From assembly GCA_023213315.1 (NCBI GenBank), contig JAKCPI010006217.1, positions 1-64,000 on the forward strand: 64,000 nucleotides of DNA. Direction: 5' to 3'. A program made the translations under genes and the position numbers. The notes below the pieces were generated by a model, which saw only the letters and a program-made list of their open reading frames with translations, was not told the origin of the DNA and made no database searches. The stretch comes from Euborellia annulipes. Its lineage: Eukaryota; Arthropoda; Insecta; Dermaptera; Anisolabididae. Positions 11,986-23,204 of the stretch are shown here, piece after piece; within the stretch, counting starts at the first letter, position 1; each line of letters starts with the position of its first letter.

Positions 11986-13305
11986 ATACCATTGTTGCTT
12001 TAATTATTTTAATTTTTTCATCGACAGGATTTATAGAACTTTTTTTTGTTATTCGGCCTCCTGTTGTCCCGCAACATCAGAGAGAAAGATAGTTGGGAGT
12101 CTACCGTATTTCATACTTTATTAATAAAATTTATTAATATCAACATTCCATTTGCAGAGGGATTTTTTACTTTTTTAATGTAACATCAAGGCATGACCAA
12201 TCCACACACTAACCATATTAATGTATATTTTTTCATCATCATTTCTTAAATCCGCTATCCTCCTCTCTATATTTATTTTCATATTTACGTTTTGAAATCA
12301 TTAACATTCAATGTATTTATTCAGAACACATAAGGGAAGAATGATTTTATTTATTAAAAAAAAAATCATTACATATTTATAATATTTTTCCATTTAAATA
12401 TTGAATATATTGTTATGATTAATGATTTCATGTGAATTCTTTTCAAAACTTTCCTTAAAAAAATTTACATATTGATAAATTACCGACTTTAGAATTTTTG
12501 CATGCTCTTCAAATCTAAAGACGGAAATTTATTCCTTAACCATTTGAAAATGTTTTTCTTTTAATTTCAATTGATTACAGGCATCCCTCGGCTAGAGCAC
12601 TTGCAAAAAAAAAATAAATAAACAAGGAGTCGAGGAAGTTGAGAGGGCCTCTTTTAGACATACATACATACATATATATATAAATCAATTATAATTAAAA
12701 AACTGAAATTATGTAATATGAACTTTTAAAAATTATCCCAGCGATTTTATAAAGTAATTTGTAGCTTATATTATTATATATATATATTTAATAATTTGAT
12801 TAATAATGTTGATAAATGAATATGATAAAATATTAAAAAGAAATTTTAGTTAATTTTTTTTTCTTTATTTTATACTATTGAAAAAAATCCCATTAATGTA
12901 AATAGATTTAATTCCTTTTTTTTTTTTAATAAATCTATTGATATCAACACAGTTAGAAATATTTTATTCATTTTATTTTTTTAGAAGAAATTCCTCTGTC
13001 TCGGAAAAAAAAATGAATAAATTTTTAAATAAGGGGTGGATCTATATTTCTTATAGCCTAAAGTTATGAAAAATTTAACAGGAAATATATATAAAAATTT
13101 GATTGATCTGGAAAGTTGTTTTTCTTTTTAGACATAAGAACATAGAAAATATTTCATTTATTTCAATAAATATTTTTATTATTAGGTAATAATTGATAAA
13201 CAGTTTATAATAAATAAAAGTATGTTAGCGAGGTTAGCGGTAAATAAAGCTTCGTTTTCAACAATGATTATTTATTCATAGGATGAATGTTAAAATTTTA
13301 ATATA

Positions 13306-13810
13306 CAGTAGAACCTCGATAAGTTAAAGTTCAAGGGAAACAGTTAGAAATTTGAGTTATCGAGTTTTTTACTTATCGAGAGTTGAAGTTAGAGAGGTTA
13401 TTGAATATAATTTTTAACGTACCGAGGTTTATTGACTTTGGGCACGAGAGTGAAAAAGGAATTTCGTTTGATCTGTTTGTTTATTTAGAATAGTTTAGTT
13501 AAATATAAATTAGATTAATAGATTTATTTATTTACAAAAAAATCAGTAATTTTTTTCTGCTTCATGTATTTTTGATTTTCTGCATCAACTATTTTTTCGA
13601 TGATATGTAAAGAAATACTTTAAGTTATAGAGGTAACCAAAATATTATTTTAAGTTATCGAGGGCTATGCTCAAAATATTTGTTTAAGTTACAGAGGTTT
13701 TGTTCTTTAAGTAATAGAGGTTTTAAGCTGTCAAGGGAAGGGAATTGAAAAAAAATTTAAGTTACGGAGGTTTTGAACTTAGCGAGGTTTAACTTATCGA
13801 GGTTCTACTG
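13306..13810. mobile_element. pogo/Tigger-like MITE with internal TIR-core repeats
   Basis: 505 bp flanked by TA on both sides. The terminal inverted repeats match over 23 bp; each starts CAGTAGAACCTCGATAAG. The GTTA-NN-GAGGTTT core recurs several times inside (about 13387, 13625, 13655, 13690, 13760, 13790), often variant. Repeated sub-terminal sites usually reflect transposase binding. No coding sequence. Confidence 0.85.
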
Positions 13811-14798
13811 TAATATATATATGAATGAATAAATTATAATCATTGAAGCCTAAGCTTTATTTATCATTTATAATATAATCCTCAGCGCTTCTGTTTATTA
13901 AACAAATAATTATTAGAACAAAAGTGCCTTCAGAGAGGTGCGTGGATGGACAAAATCTGTATATATATAGATATATATATATATGATGGCATGATGCAAT
14001 GGAGCCGATGCTCCCAATACAGTGATTCACTAATAAAAATATGATCACAAAATTGTTAAACTGGCTAAACCAAGTTCGATCTAGACTTTTGTTTATTAAT
14101 ATCGGCTTCAAATATCTATGCCTAAAAAAATATAGAATTTATTTGCTGCACCTGTACTTGCTCTTTTCCAGGTTCAATCAAAATAAAAAGGTTTTATTTG
14201 GGTTTCGATCTCGAAAATGTTTTGAGAAAATAATATATTATTCCATCTACACTCCTGAATAGATTGTAAAAAATTGTCAAAGCGAACATCTGTACATTTT
14301 AATAATGAGTTAATCACTAATTTTTTTTTACAGAAATTATAAATTTCGAATTGATATTTTATTCTCTTTGGACTAAAGATAGGATATTAAAGTAATCTCG
14401 AAACGTCTCGTCAACGAAAAACTAATAAAGTCTTTATTTTGACTGAACCACGCCTTTTCCCAACATCACTGCCATCTAATCTCATATATATATATATAAT
14501 TATACTATCACTCAATCATGGTTTTAAACTCTGATGCTTTTGACATTTTTTTTGACAAATTATCATTATTATTTGTTCTATTTTGTTGAAAAAATATTTA
14601 AATATATATCGTTATAATATTTAAATGAATTTTTTCCTCAAAATAATTTGTTAAAAAATTGAATTCAAAAGCATCACTGCACCAGTTCACCAAACATTAT
14701 TGGGGGTAGTATATACAGCTATATACCACCAAAACAAACAAAGACAAGTTATATTAAGTATTATTTATAATTTGAAAAATAAATTTTAATATTTTTTC

Positions 14799-14950
14799 AC
14801 AGACCAAATGGCCAGAATGCTTGGATCCCGATATATATATATTCATAATAACGGTTATCGTCAAAGTCTTATATGGCCTAAGTTGCCGAAAAGACTGTGT
14901 ATGTGAGTGTGAATGAGAAAAAAAAAGTGTGAGTGTTTAAAAAAAAAAAA
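14799..14950 (+). mobile_element. 3' part of SINE family S1
   Basis: Contains CGGTTATCGTCAAAGTCTTA, GGCCTAAGTTGCCGAAAAGA and GTGAGTGTGAATGAGAAA before an A-run, the same tail as the complete SINE at 42831-43110. The tRNA-like head is missing. Confidence 0.7.
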
Positions 14951-14958
14951 TAAATAAT

Positions 14959-15180
14959 AAGGTTATGGATATGGAGAAAATATACACCAGCGCTTGCTTT
15001 TTACATTAAAATAATTTATTTTGCAAATATTTCGGAATGCCTACGCAATCCATCTTTAGTGCATCAACTGGAACATTAAAAGATATTCATAGTACAGCTG
15101 ATAGGCAATTATTTATTAAATAAATTATTTTAATGTGGAAACCAACAGCTGGTGTATATTTTCTCCATATCCATAACCTT
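14959..15180. mobile_element. Inverted-repeat element carrying a hammerhead-like motif
   Basis: Perfect inverted ends of about 30 bp, starting AAGGTTATGGATATGGAG. A second inverted stretch (TAAAATAATTTATT) lies inside. A minus-strand hammerhead-like motif lies at 15022-15064. Confidence 0.8.
15022..15064 (-). ncRNA. Hammerhead-like motif, T-A helix III class
   Basis: On the minus strand: TGCA (helix I), CTAAAGA (one base off CTGANGA), T, GGATTGC/GCATTCC helix II (6 of 7 pairs), GAAAT, ATT, TGCA (helix I partner, 4 bp). Here helix III uses T-A where other loci use C-G. Confidence 0.4.
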
Positions 15181-15974
15181 AACGATCTGTCCCAGCAAAA
15201 ATTTTAACTTCTAAAAAAAAAAATATTTTTTCACACTCTTTATTATTATTATTATTTATTTTTAGGTTCGTATTTTTAAATGTGAAAGGCTTTAAATTAA
15301 ATATAGATCTGCCTCTGTACTTATCATTCATAATTTTCTAGCCCCATTTTAGGTTTATAGTATATGATAATTTTAAAAAATAAAATAGTTAAACTTGATT
15401 GTTTTTAGAGTCATTTCACTATAGTGGCTCTTCTCTTTTATTTAAAAATTTCTCATTTTATATATATAAAACTGCTTACGGTCTAAAGGGCTTTGTTTGA
15501 TCCAACTATTTCAAACAAAGCTCTAACTAGTTAGTATTAAACTTTTGTTGCATGTCTATTGAAGGTCCGAAATGAGATTGGCATTGCATGAGGTGTTTTA
15601 TATTAATATCCCTTTATTGTATTCTTTTTTTATCTAATTTTCTTATAAATTTATAAAAAAATACTATAGAGAAATAAAATATTATAACAAAAGTGGTTTT
15701 TGGTTCCTCTAAATTAAGATGGAAAAAGGCAACAAAAAAATAAAACAGACAAATTAATACCTTATCTTTATTAGCTTATTTATTTTTTTGGAAAAAAAAT
15801 GATTTTGGGATGCCTGTATAAAATATGAAGAATATCTCCTTTTCCATCAACCCTTCCTTGGAATCGCATTCTTTTTAAGATAATTTTTAATTAATTTTTT
15901 CATAGAGATTTTATTTTTGAAATTTAATCAGCCTCCATCCTCTTTATTTTATCTTGCTTTGGTTTTTCTTGTAG

Positions 15975-16040
15975 CCTGAGATCGTTCCTCTCGTGCCCGG
16001 AGAAAAGAAGATCGAAAAAAGCCAACCAACTACAGTCTAA
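15975..16040 (+). CDS. Orphan terminal exon, candidate alternative C-terminus of RER1
   Basis: A pyrimidine tract ending TTGTAG is followed by 21 sense codons and TAA. The peptide starts PEIVPLVPGEKK and ends SQPTTV. It opens in phase 0. The only plus-strand gene upstream is RER1, whose last exon contains an in-frame phase-0 GT at 9900. Splicing 9899 to 15975 would replace the last four RER1 residues with these 21, giving a 213-aa protein. I do not recognise the peptide. It could instead belong to an unseen gene or be chance. Confidence 0.3.
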   Translation, partial: PEIVPLVPGEKKIEKSQPTTV

Positions 16041-16860
16041 TGTAAAAAAAATTACTTTTCCACTCTTGTCAGGGTTCGATATGGAATTTTATACATGTAT
16101 GCTAAGCAGAGTTTGGAACTTTCACTCGTCTAAGGACCGGTTGGATCTGAAGGTTTCAAACGTTTACAACACCGTTAATATCATAAATAAGGTAATATTT
16201 TTACCAAAATCTAATTTAAAAAAATAATATATTCCATTTCGAGCCCTGCTTTCTAAAATTATTTATTACGTAACAATACTAAAAAGTTTTATTTTCCTTC
16301 TTTATTTATCTATTATACTTTTAATTATTTATCGAAATTTCCATTTTTATTGTTAATATTTTTTCCTGCAAAAGACTTTATTAATTTAGAAAGGAATGTA
16401 TAAGCTACAATATATAAAATTCACAATTTAATTAATTTTTTTATATCCTTGCAAAATATTTAAAAAACCAGTATTATTATTATTTTTTTTAAATCTTTAA
16501 ATGCCTTTTCATATTATCTATACTTGTAAGTAAAAAAAAAAATTAAAAATGAAAGAACTTTTTTAAAAACGATATTTATATACCAATAAAATATTAGATT
16601 ATAGAATAATTTAATGCTTTTCATTAAAATATATCCTATAATTTTACAAATAAATGGAAAAGTTTACCGGTCACAAATTACTACTAAATTGAAGATGGAG
16701 GTTGATAAAAATGGAAAAGATTCTAGTTTCATTTTATTTCTTAGGAATGGTATTATCTTGATTTTTTGACCTTCTTCTACTTATTGCAATGAGATTGTTC
16801 TTCTCTTTATCTTCCCTTAAATGGCTTAATGTGATATTTTATGGTATGGAATTTGATATA

Positions 16861-17036
16861 CATAGGCGTAACTAGAGAATTTGGCTGGGGGGACCATGGG
16901 ACCAGCTATTCTCCGGAGGGCCTGGAAAGCCCCATATTTTCTCAATTTTTCTTGGGACAGGGAGCTATCTGGGGGGGGGGGGGGGCACGAGCCTTCTGGG
17001 TGGGCCATGCCCCCGGCACCCCCTAGTTACGCCCAT
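16861..17036 (+). mobile_element. GGCGTAACTAG-terminated MITE
   Basis: Ends are GGCGTAACTAG (left) and CTAGTTACGCC (right), with CAT/ATG just outside. The interior has TGGAAAGCCCCATATTTTCT and a long G-run. Shorter copies: 19784-19886, about 30330-30372 and 62008-62124. Confidence 0.75.
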
Positions 17037-17977
17037 GCCTCTCCCTCCCCTAACGCGATACGTAATATGTGGACAATCCCTAAGATACTTATTTAAAATT
17101 TATATAATATTCGTTTATTTAATAAAAATTGGGAGTGCGGAGATTGATATTAAAGAGAAAAAAAAAAAAAAAAAAAACTGTTTGAAAATTTTATATACAG
17201 ATAAAAGGGAAAATTTCAGAGAATATAGAACGATGATCCTTTTTACTATCATTTGATTGGTTGAACGGATGGTTAGATTAAAGAAAAAATATATTTTTAA
17301 TTATTCAATTTTAGTTCCATGTGAAGATTCTCTAGGAAATTCTAAACTCATTACAAAAGATCCGATGCAAATCGGATGCGCGGTTTCCGAGTTATAGACA
17401 ATTGATTTATCAAAGTTTTTAATCATTTCCAATTCTATTTTATTCAGGCTCTTAATTTGGCCAAAGGAGGGGGAGGGTCGTGGGCGGCAGGTTCCCCCGC
17501 CACTCTGCTCGGATTGTTGATGAGGAGAAAATGCGCCAGCCGCCTCTCCCCCTTCCCCTCTTTTCTAAGAAAAATTATTTCTCTTTTTAAAAATAATAAT
17601 TTAACACCTTTTAAGTTAAATTTTTTTTTTTTTGGACATTTGGAAGAATTATAAAAATTGAACGAGAAAAAAATTAAAAATTAATTAAGCAGTCAGAGAA
17701 TATTGCCACATAAATGATAGTTATATATTTAGTTTGATGTAAAATCTTTCAATTCTTCATCATCACATGGTTGTTATATTTATTTGAACACAAGCGATAT
17801 TTCGATCTTGTATTACTGTAGGGTAGTTAAATATCAAAGTGTAAAATTTAATTTAGATGAAATGATTTGAGTACTTCAAACAATTTTCACAAAATATTAC
17901 TGATGTACTTTTTAAAAGGGCATCTAAATAATTGATTTATATAAATTTTAATCGAAAAAATAAAAGATTTAAATTCT

Positions 17978-18300
17978 GTTACCATGGCAACCATTTCTCC
18001 TATCTTTCCTATGGAGTACAAGAGTAAAGTGGTCTTCAGAAGATTTCAATGGCAAAATGAGAATATACATTTTAAAGAGCATCTAAAAAATAATTGATTT
18101 ATTAATTTAAAAAAAAAATCGTTAGAGCGAATTTTGAGAAAATCGAAAAAAACTGAAAAACCTCATCAGTAAAGTACTAGTACTTTTTGGCTGATTTTGA
18201 TTAAAAGCTTATTTCCACACCTCAGGGAGGTGTCTAACTTAAATATAAAATTTCACCCTCCTAGCTCAATTCCTTCATGCTTAAAATTGAACACACATAG
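17978..18300 (-). repeat. Repeat X segment, first of two local copies
   Basis: Begins at GTTACCATGGCAACCATTTC and continues through GTACTAGTACTTTTTGGC to ATTGAACACACA. The same order of sequence recurs at 18498-18812 about 520 bp away, a local duplication. Confidence 0.8.
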
Positions 18301-18329
18301 GCAAGAGAATGTAAAAAAATCTGGTGTGA

Positions 18330-18411
18330 CTGGCGCACAGCACACAACTTTCTCTTACCTTCGGTAATCGAAAGTTGTGTTCTGTGCTTGTCACACCAGA
18401 TTTTTTGTGTC
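18330..18411. repeat. Long hairpin, CTGGTGTGAC family
   Basis: TCTGGTGTGAC, GCACAGCACACAACTTTC and a loop near TTCGGTAATC, then the inverted complement. Half or diverged copies lie at 20761, 28582, 34035-34079 (minus), about 51804, 53340 and 56290-56372. Confidence 0.75.
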
Positions 18412-18497
18412 GACATATATTTAGTTCCCGACATGACAGTATGGAACATATGAATTCAGATGTAAAATTTATAAGTATGGGAAAATATTTCTTTTGT

Positions 18498-18990
18498 TAC
18501 CATGGCAACCATTTCTCCTATCTTCCCTATGAAATACAAGAGTAAAGTGGTCTTCAGAAGATTTCAATCGCAAAATGAGAATATACATTTGAAAGAGCAT
18601 CTAAAAAATAATTGATTTTTGAATTTAAAAAAAAATCGTTGGAGCAAATTTTGAGAAAATCGAAAAAAACTGAAAAAGTACATCAGTAAAGTACTAGTAC
18701 TCTTTGGCCGATTTTGATTAAAAGCTTATTTTTCCGGTCCCGGGGGGTGTTTAACTAAAATATAAAATTTCAACCTCGTAGCTCAATTCCTTCATGCTTA
18801 AAATTGAACACACACACACACACACCACCCACCCACCCACCCACCCACACACAGACAGACCATGTCGCGAAAACCACTTTTTTGGATTCAGGGGACCTCA
18901 AAACGTGAAGATCCATCAAAATCTCGACATCGAATTTTTGACATGAATCCAATACTTTCTCTCTATATATATATTACATATATACATAGG
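18498..18990 (-). repeat. Repeat X, near-complete copy
   Basis: Runs from the GTTACCATGGCAACC motif through a CA/CCCA microsatellite to CATGTCGCGAAAACCACTTT, TCTCGACATCGAATTTTTGA and TACTTTCTCTCTATATA. The most complete copy in this region. Confidence 0.75.
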
Positions 18991-19783
18991 TAAGAGAAAG
19001 TAAAAAAGGATGGGGGGGGGCGGTGAGATATTTATTTGGTTTTTTGGCGACTCAAAAAGTTTAACAAGCACTGAACTAAAGGTCTAAAGGGATGGATTTT
19101 ATTATTTAATATATTTATGAGAAATAAGCATCTCTGATTGAAGACAAAATATTTTGAAATTTTATTTTTTCTCAAAGGATTGAATTTTTTATAGATAAAT
19201 ATGCAGTCTTTTATTCTTATAGTTAAAAAAAAGTTTCGAATAAAATTTTATAAAAGCATAAAAAGATGAAATCAATCAATTTGGCAATTATTTCAAATGA
19301 TGGGAGAGCATCAATTTGTTTTTTCTAATTCGATCGGCGCCCAGAGTGAAGCCAGGGAGCCTCGCTTCACTCTTGTCTAGGCTTTTCTTCACGCGCAGAT
19401 TCGCTTTTCAAAAAGTCGCTATATCTTTCTTATTTTTCGTTGGATTTGTGGAAAAATGCAAAACTGGTCTTTTCAATCAATTATAAAGCTATAGACTTTT
19501 TTTTATTTAACTACGACCTCATAAAATGGGGGTTTATTAATTGCCTTTTACATCTTCAAATTTTAACTTCCTCTTTCATTTTCTAATTATCCTAATTTAT
19601 TGTTTTTTAATTAAATAAACACATTTAGGCCTTGAAATTGATTGAATAACTTAGTATATAAAATATTCAAGCCAAAACAATGAAATTTTAGTCTCAAAAC
19701 GTTCTGAAAATGATTAAAACTCGATTTTCCAAATTTATTTTGACATATTAATTTTTACTTTCTCTTAAAATTCAAAAATGGCC

Positions 19784-19886
19784 TGGAAAGCCCCATATTT
19801 TCTCAATTTTTCTTGGGGCAAGGAGCTTTCTGGGGGGGGGGGGCACGAGCCTTCTGGGGGGTCAGACCCCCCTAGTTACGCCCATG
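19784..19886 (+). mobile_element. 5'-truncated GGCGTAACTAG MITE
   Basis: Starts inside the family at GGCCTGGAAAGCCCC, keeps the G-run, and ends CTAGTTACGCCCATG. The truncation point is close to that of the copy at 62008-62124. Confidence 0.7.
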
Positions 19887-20723
19887 TTGATATAGCATCC
19901 ACGCACTATTGGTCCACCCTGTATTTAGTTCAAGAGCATCTACCATAAAAAATAATTGATTTTTGAATTTTAATCAAAACCGATAAAGCGATTTTGAGAA
20001 AGAAAACTGAAAAAGTACATCAGTAAAGTCCTAGTACTTTTTAGCCCTTTTTTTTTCTTAAGAAATACGGTCCTATAGTACATATTTTGAATAATTCCAC
20101 TATGCAAAGATCTCATATTTTATTTTTTAATTTATTTCTACTAATAATTATTTTAATATTTTATTATTTTGTGGAATATAAAAATAGATTTTCTTTAATT
20201 GCTTCTGAGAAAAAATGGATGATGTCATTCTCCAAACTCGTCTAGAATGTTAGAAAACCGGTTAGTGAGAAAATTAAAGAGAGCTCATCAAATTAGTCAA
20301 GATAATCATAGATATTCAAATTGCCATATTAAATAGTTTTTTTTTATATTCTTTCAAATTATGGATTATATATTTTTGGATTTGAAACTTTATTTAATTT
20401 TATTATTTTTTTTCTTTTAATACAAGCATACTTATTATATCTTTTAATTAGAATAAAAATAATTATTAACGAATAATTTTGGCGGGATCCCTGGCGGTTT
20501 AAGCTAACAACAAGAAAGGCTTTGACCAATTCAGAAGCCGAGAAAATTGTTACCTCACTCAACAAGCGGTATTCGATCTTGTTCACATGCCGTTTATTAG
20601 TTGCTTTTGAGATAGGGTAGTGTTAACATCGTATTAGTGTTTGTGTGTATCTAGAAATCATCCCTTCATTTCAGCTCTAATTATTTAAAAGTAAGTGAAA
20701 TTAATATTATTTTTTTATTTAGA

Positions 20724-20764
<41 letters not shown>

Positions 20765-20829
20765 GGTGTGACTGGTCGCACAGCACACAACTTTCTCTTA
20801 TTTAGAATTAACAGTTCATCATAGAATTA

Positions 20830-20991
20830 TTTTTTTATTTTATCTATTGGGGATCCAGGCATTCTTATTTAAGCCATTTGGTATCCAAATGGCTTAAATA
20901 AAATCATCGGACTGCCTGGGGTCCGAACCCGCGACTTTTGGTATAGGCCTAAGAGGTTAGCACGCTAACCCCTACCCCAAGCCCCGAGGGC
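20830..20991 (-). mobile_element. tRNA-derived SINE (family S1, short form)
   Basis: Minus-strand SINE with B-box-like GGTTCGGACCC and an A-rich 3' end. Flanked by a perfect 12-bp duplication ATCATAGAATTA (20818-20829 and 20992-21003), the mark of target-primed retroposition. It shares the GCCATTTGG-CCAAATGGC stem with other S1 copies but lacks their long 3' tail. Confidence 0.85.
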
Positions 20992-22041
20992 ATCATAGAA
21001 TTAATTAGTTCATCCGAATCAACACCATGATGGCGCCAGCGTACGGTTGTTTATAAAATTTACTTTTCCTACATGGACTCTTGTGCGATTTGGATTCTCA
21101 TAACGGGGCCAAATATTTAAAAATCTTTTAAAGTTTACACAAAAGAAGACTTAATGGACTTGAATCTTTCATAATAAATGTACCATATTATAGAACTATG
21201 TTTAAATAAAATAAGAATATTTGCACAAATAAAATAAAAGGCGGTTCCTAAAAACTTTTGCTGTTTTCTTTCTCCGAATCGAGCGGTGTAACTAGCTTAT
21301 GAGACAGGGCCGCAAACAGGGGGGGGGGGGCAGGGGGAGCCCTGCGAGGAGGATATATAATTTCTTAAATAAAAATATATATGATAAATAAGAGAAAGGA
21401 TGGGAGCTGTGATTATATACCACTTGGCTATATATAAATAAATAGTTTTTGGGAAGAAGGCAGATTAAGCCACCCACAACCCAAAATAAACACAAACACT
21501 ATCACACACATTCAAAATCTTCAAGGTTCTAGGTTCTCAGAGAAAAATCCAAACCTCCGATACATCCACTGACCAGATTTGGACTTGCTTAAATGCAACC
21601 CCAATTAAAACCTTCTACCATTACTTACTAATTCCACACTCCAAAAGGAGAGCCGAAACGTTGAGTAAATCTCCACAACCAACGCGACTCAATCGGAGGA
21701 AATTTATCTTCATATATACATATATATATATATATTAATTAAATATTTCGGAGGTGGGAGCCTCTTCGTCCTTATATATAAATAAAAAATAAAATCCATC
21801 CTTTAATAAAACGTGATAAGTGATGCTCTTCGTAATAACAATAAAAGTCGAGATGCGAATGAAATTTTGAAAAAAAAAAAACAATAAATAAATAAATACA
21901 AGGAAGGGAGCAGGAGCAGCCAAAAATTAAGGCCTCCAATTTTATTACAATTAACGAAACGATTCGGGAAAACTTTATATTCCCATCATCAGTCTTTCCT
22001 ACTGCTGCTCCCTTCCTTGTATGTAAATCAACAGCCACGTA

Positions 22042-22251
22042 CAGTGAAGGACAATATTAAGTCCCGCCCATGCGTTTTCTACTTGTGATTATTTCATTGT
22101 TTTTATAAAAATATTATATATTTTTTAATGAAAACTTTCATAGTTCAAACCTGGAAAATTTCCAATAAAGATTTTCATTTTCTTTTATAAAAACAATGAA
22201 ATAATCACAAGTAGAAAATGCATGGGTGGGACTTAATATTGACCCTCACTG
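22042..22251. mobile_element. Palindromic mariner-type MITE (M1), complete
   Basis: 210 bp, TA on both sides. CAGTGAAGGACAATATTAAG at the left and its complement at the right; the two halves are almost fully complementary. The best-preserved M1 copy. Confidence 0.9.
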
Positions 22252-23204
22252 TAGTTCATTGGTTATAAATAAATACATTTTTTTTTTTATTTAACGCCAT
22301 TCTCTATTATTATTATTATTATTATTATATGGATAATTTAAAATTATTTCGTAATATAATACTTGAAAAATTTTAAAATAAAAAATTTATTAACATTTTT
22401 CGTATGTACATTAAATTTATATATATATAAACTTATATATATATATATATATTTGGGAAATTCAAAAATGTTATAAAACATTATTTTTCTTTTTTTTTCA
22501 TGGACTACTCTTTTATATTTCCATTCGATTAAAAACATACGCAGTATTTTTTCCAGATTTTTATAAGGGAAGCTTACAAGCTTCGAAGGGTAATTTCATA
22601 AGTTCGTAAAAAAAATTCCAAGAAGTAATGTAATGAATTATAAAAAGATTATAAATGAAGCACGTAACTTATAAATAAATAAATATATTTTATTTGGTGA
22701 GCAAATCTACCCAACAATGCGAAAGACCCTTAACAACAGGGCTGGGGTGTCAGCATAATATAAAAACCATTCATAATACACACAATACAATATTTTAAGG
22801 AGGTTCAGGAGGTAGACGCATGTTTTTCCCGTTTAGATGGCGTTGTGGGTCATAAAAAGTAAGCAAAACGCCTAGCCTGCCATCTTTTGCAAGAATGCTA
22901 AACTATTTGACACATAATTTTTAAGTATATCTACTAAGCTTATTTTAAAATTTTCTTTAGACACCTCCTTAACTAGAATAACTATAAAACTCTCTTTAAT
23001 TTTCTTGGTATCGGAATATTTTTCTCGACACCCCAGCCCAGCTCGACGGTTTGGTATGTCGTCATTGGCGCGGGCGAATGATGTCCGCCCAATCGAGTCT
23101 ACATTAAAATAAAAAATAAAAAATACGGGTATTTTTAAACTATTGGAAGAATATAAAACTGTGGCCAAATTATTATTATAATTTTGTATTTCTTTTGTAG
23201 TTTC

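Larger units (their letters stand above)
11296..12106. mobile_element. Possible pogo/Tigger-like element with nested repeats
   Basis: Left end CAGTAGACTCTCGCCTATCC after TA. The right end reads GGGAGTCTACCG before TA, its inverse with mismatches. Between them lie a decayed M1 MITE (11428-11616) and a repeat X fragment (11911-11985), so this host is older than both. The pairing of the two ends is an inference. Confidence 0.45.
9915..15974. other. RER1 downstream region, repeats only
   Basis: An AATAAA at about 10142 could end the RER1 transcript. The rest is AT-rich sequence with the MITEs and palindromes listed separately. No further exon was recognised apart from 15975-16040. Confidence 0.5.
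16041..23204. other. Gene-free interval between RER1 and NOP2
   Basis: No exon or conserved reading frame was recognised. Besides the elements listed separately it holds a CA/CCCA microsatellite (about 18812-18852), a TA microsatellite (about 20727-20761), G-runs near 21318 and a hammerhead-like motif on the minus strand at about 21955-21997 (CTGATGA, GGGAA/TTCCC helix). Confidence 0.6.

Noticed and set aside
16083..16193. 37-codon open frame starting ATGGAATTTTATACATG and ending at a possible donor
   Set aside because: No recognisable similarity and no supporting acceptor or downstream exon; more likely 3' UTR.
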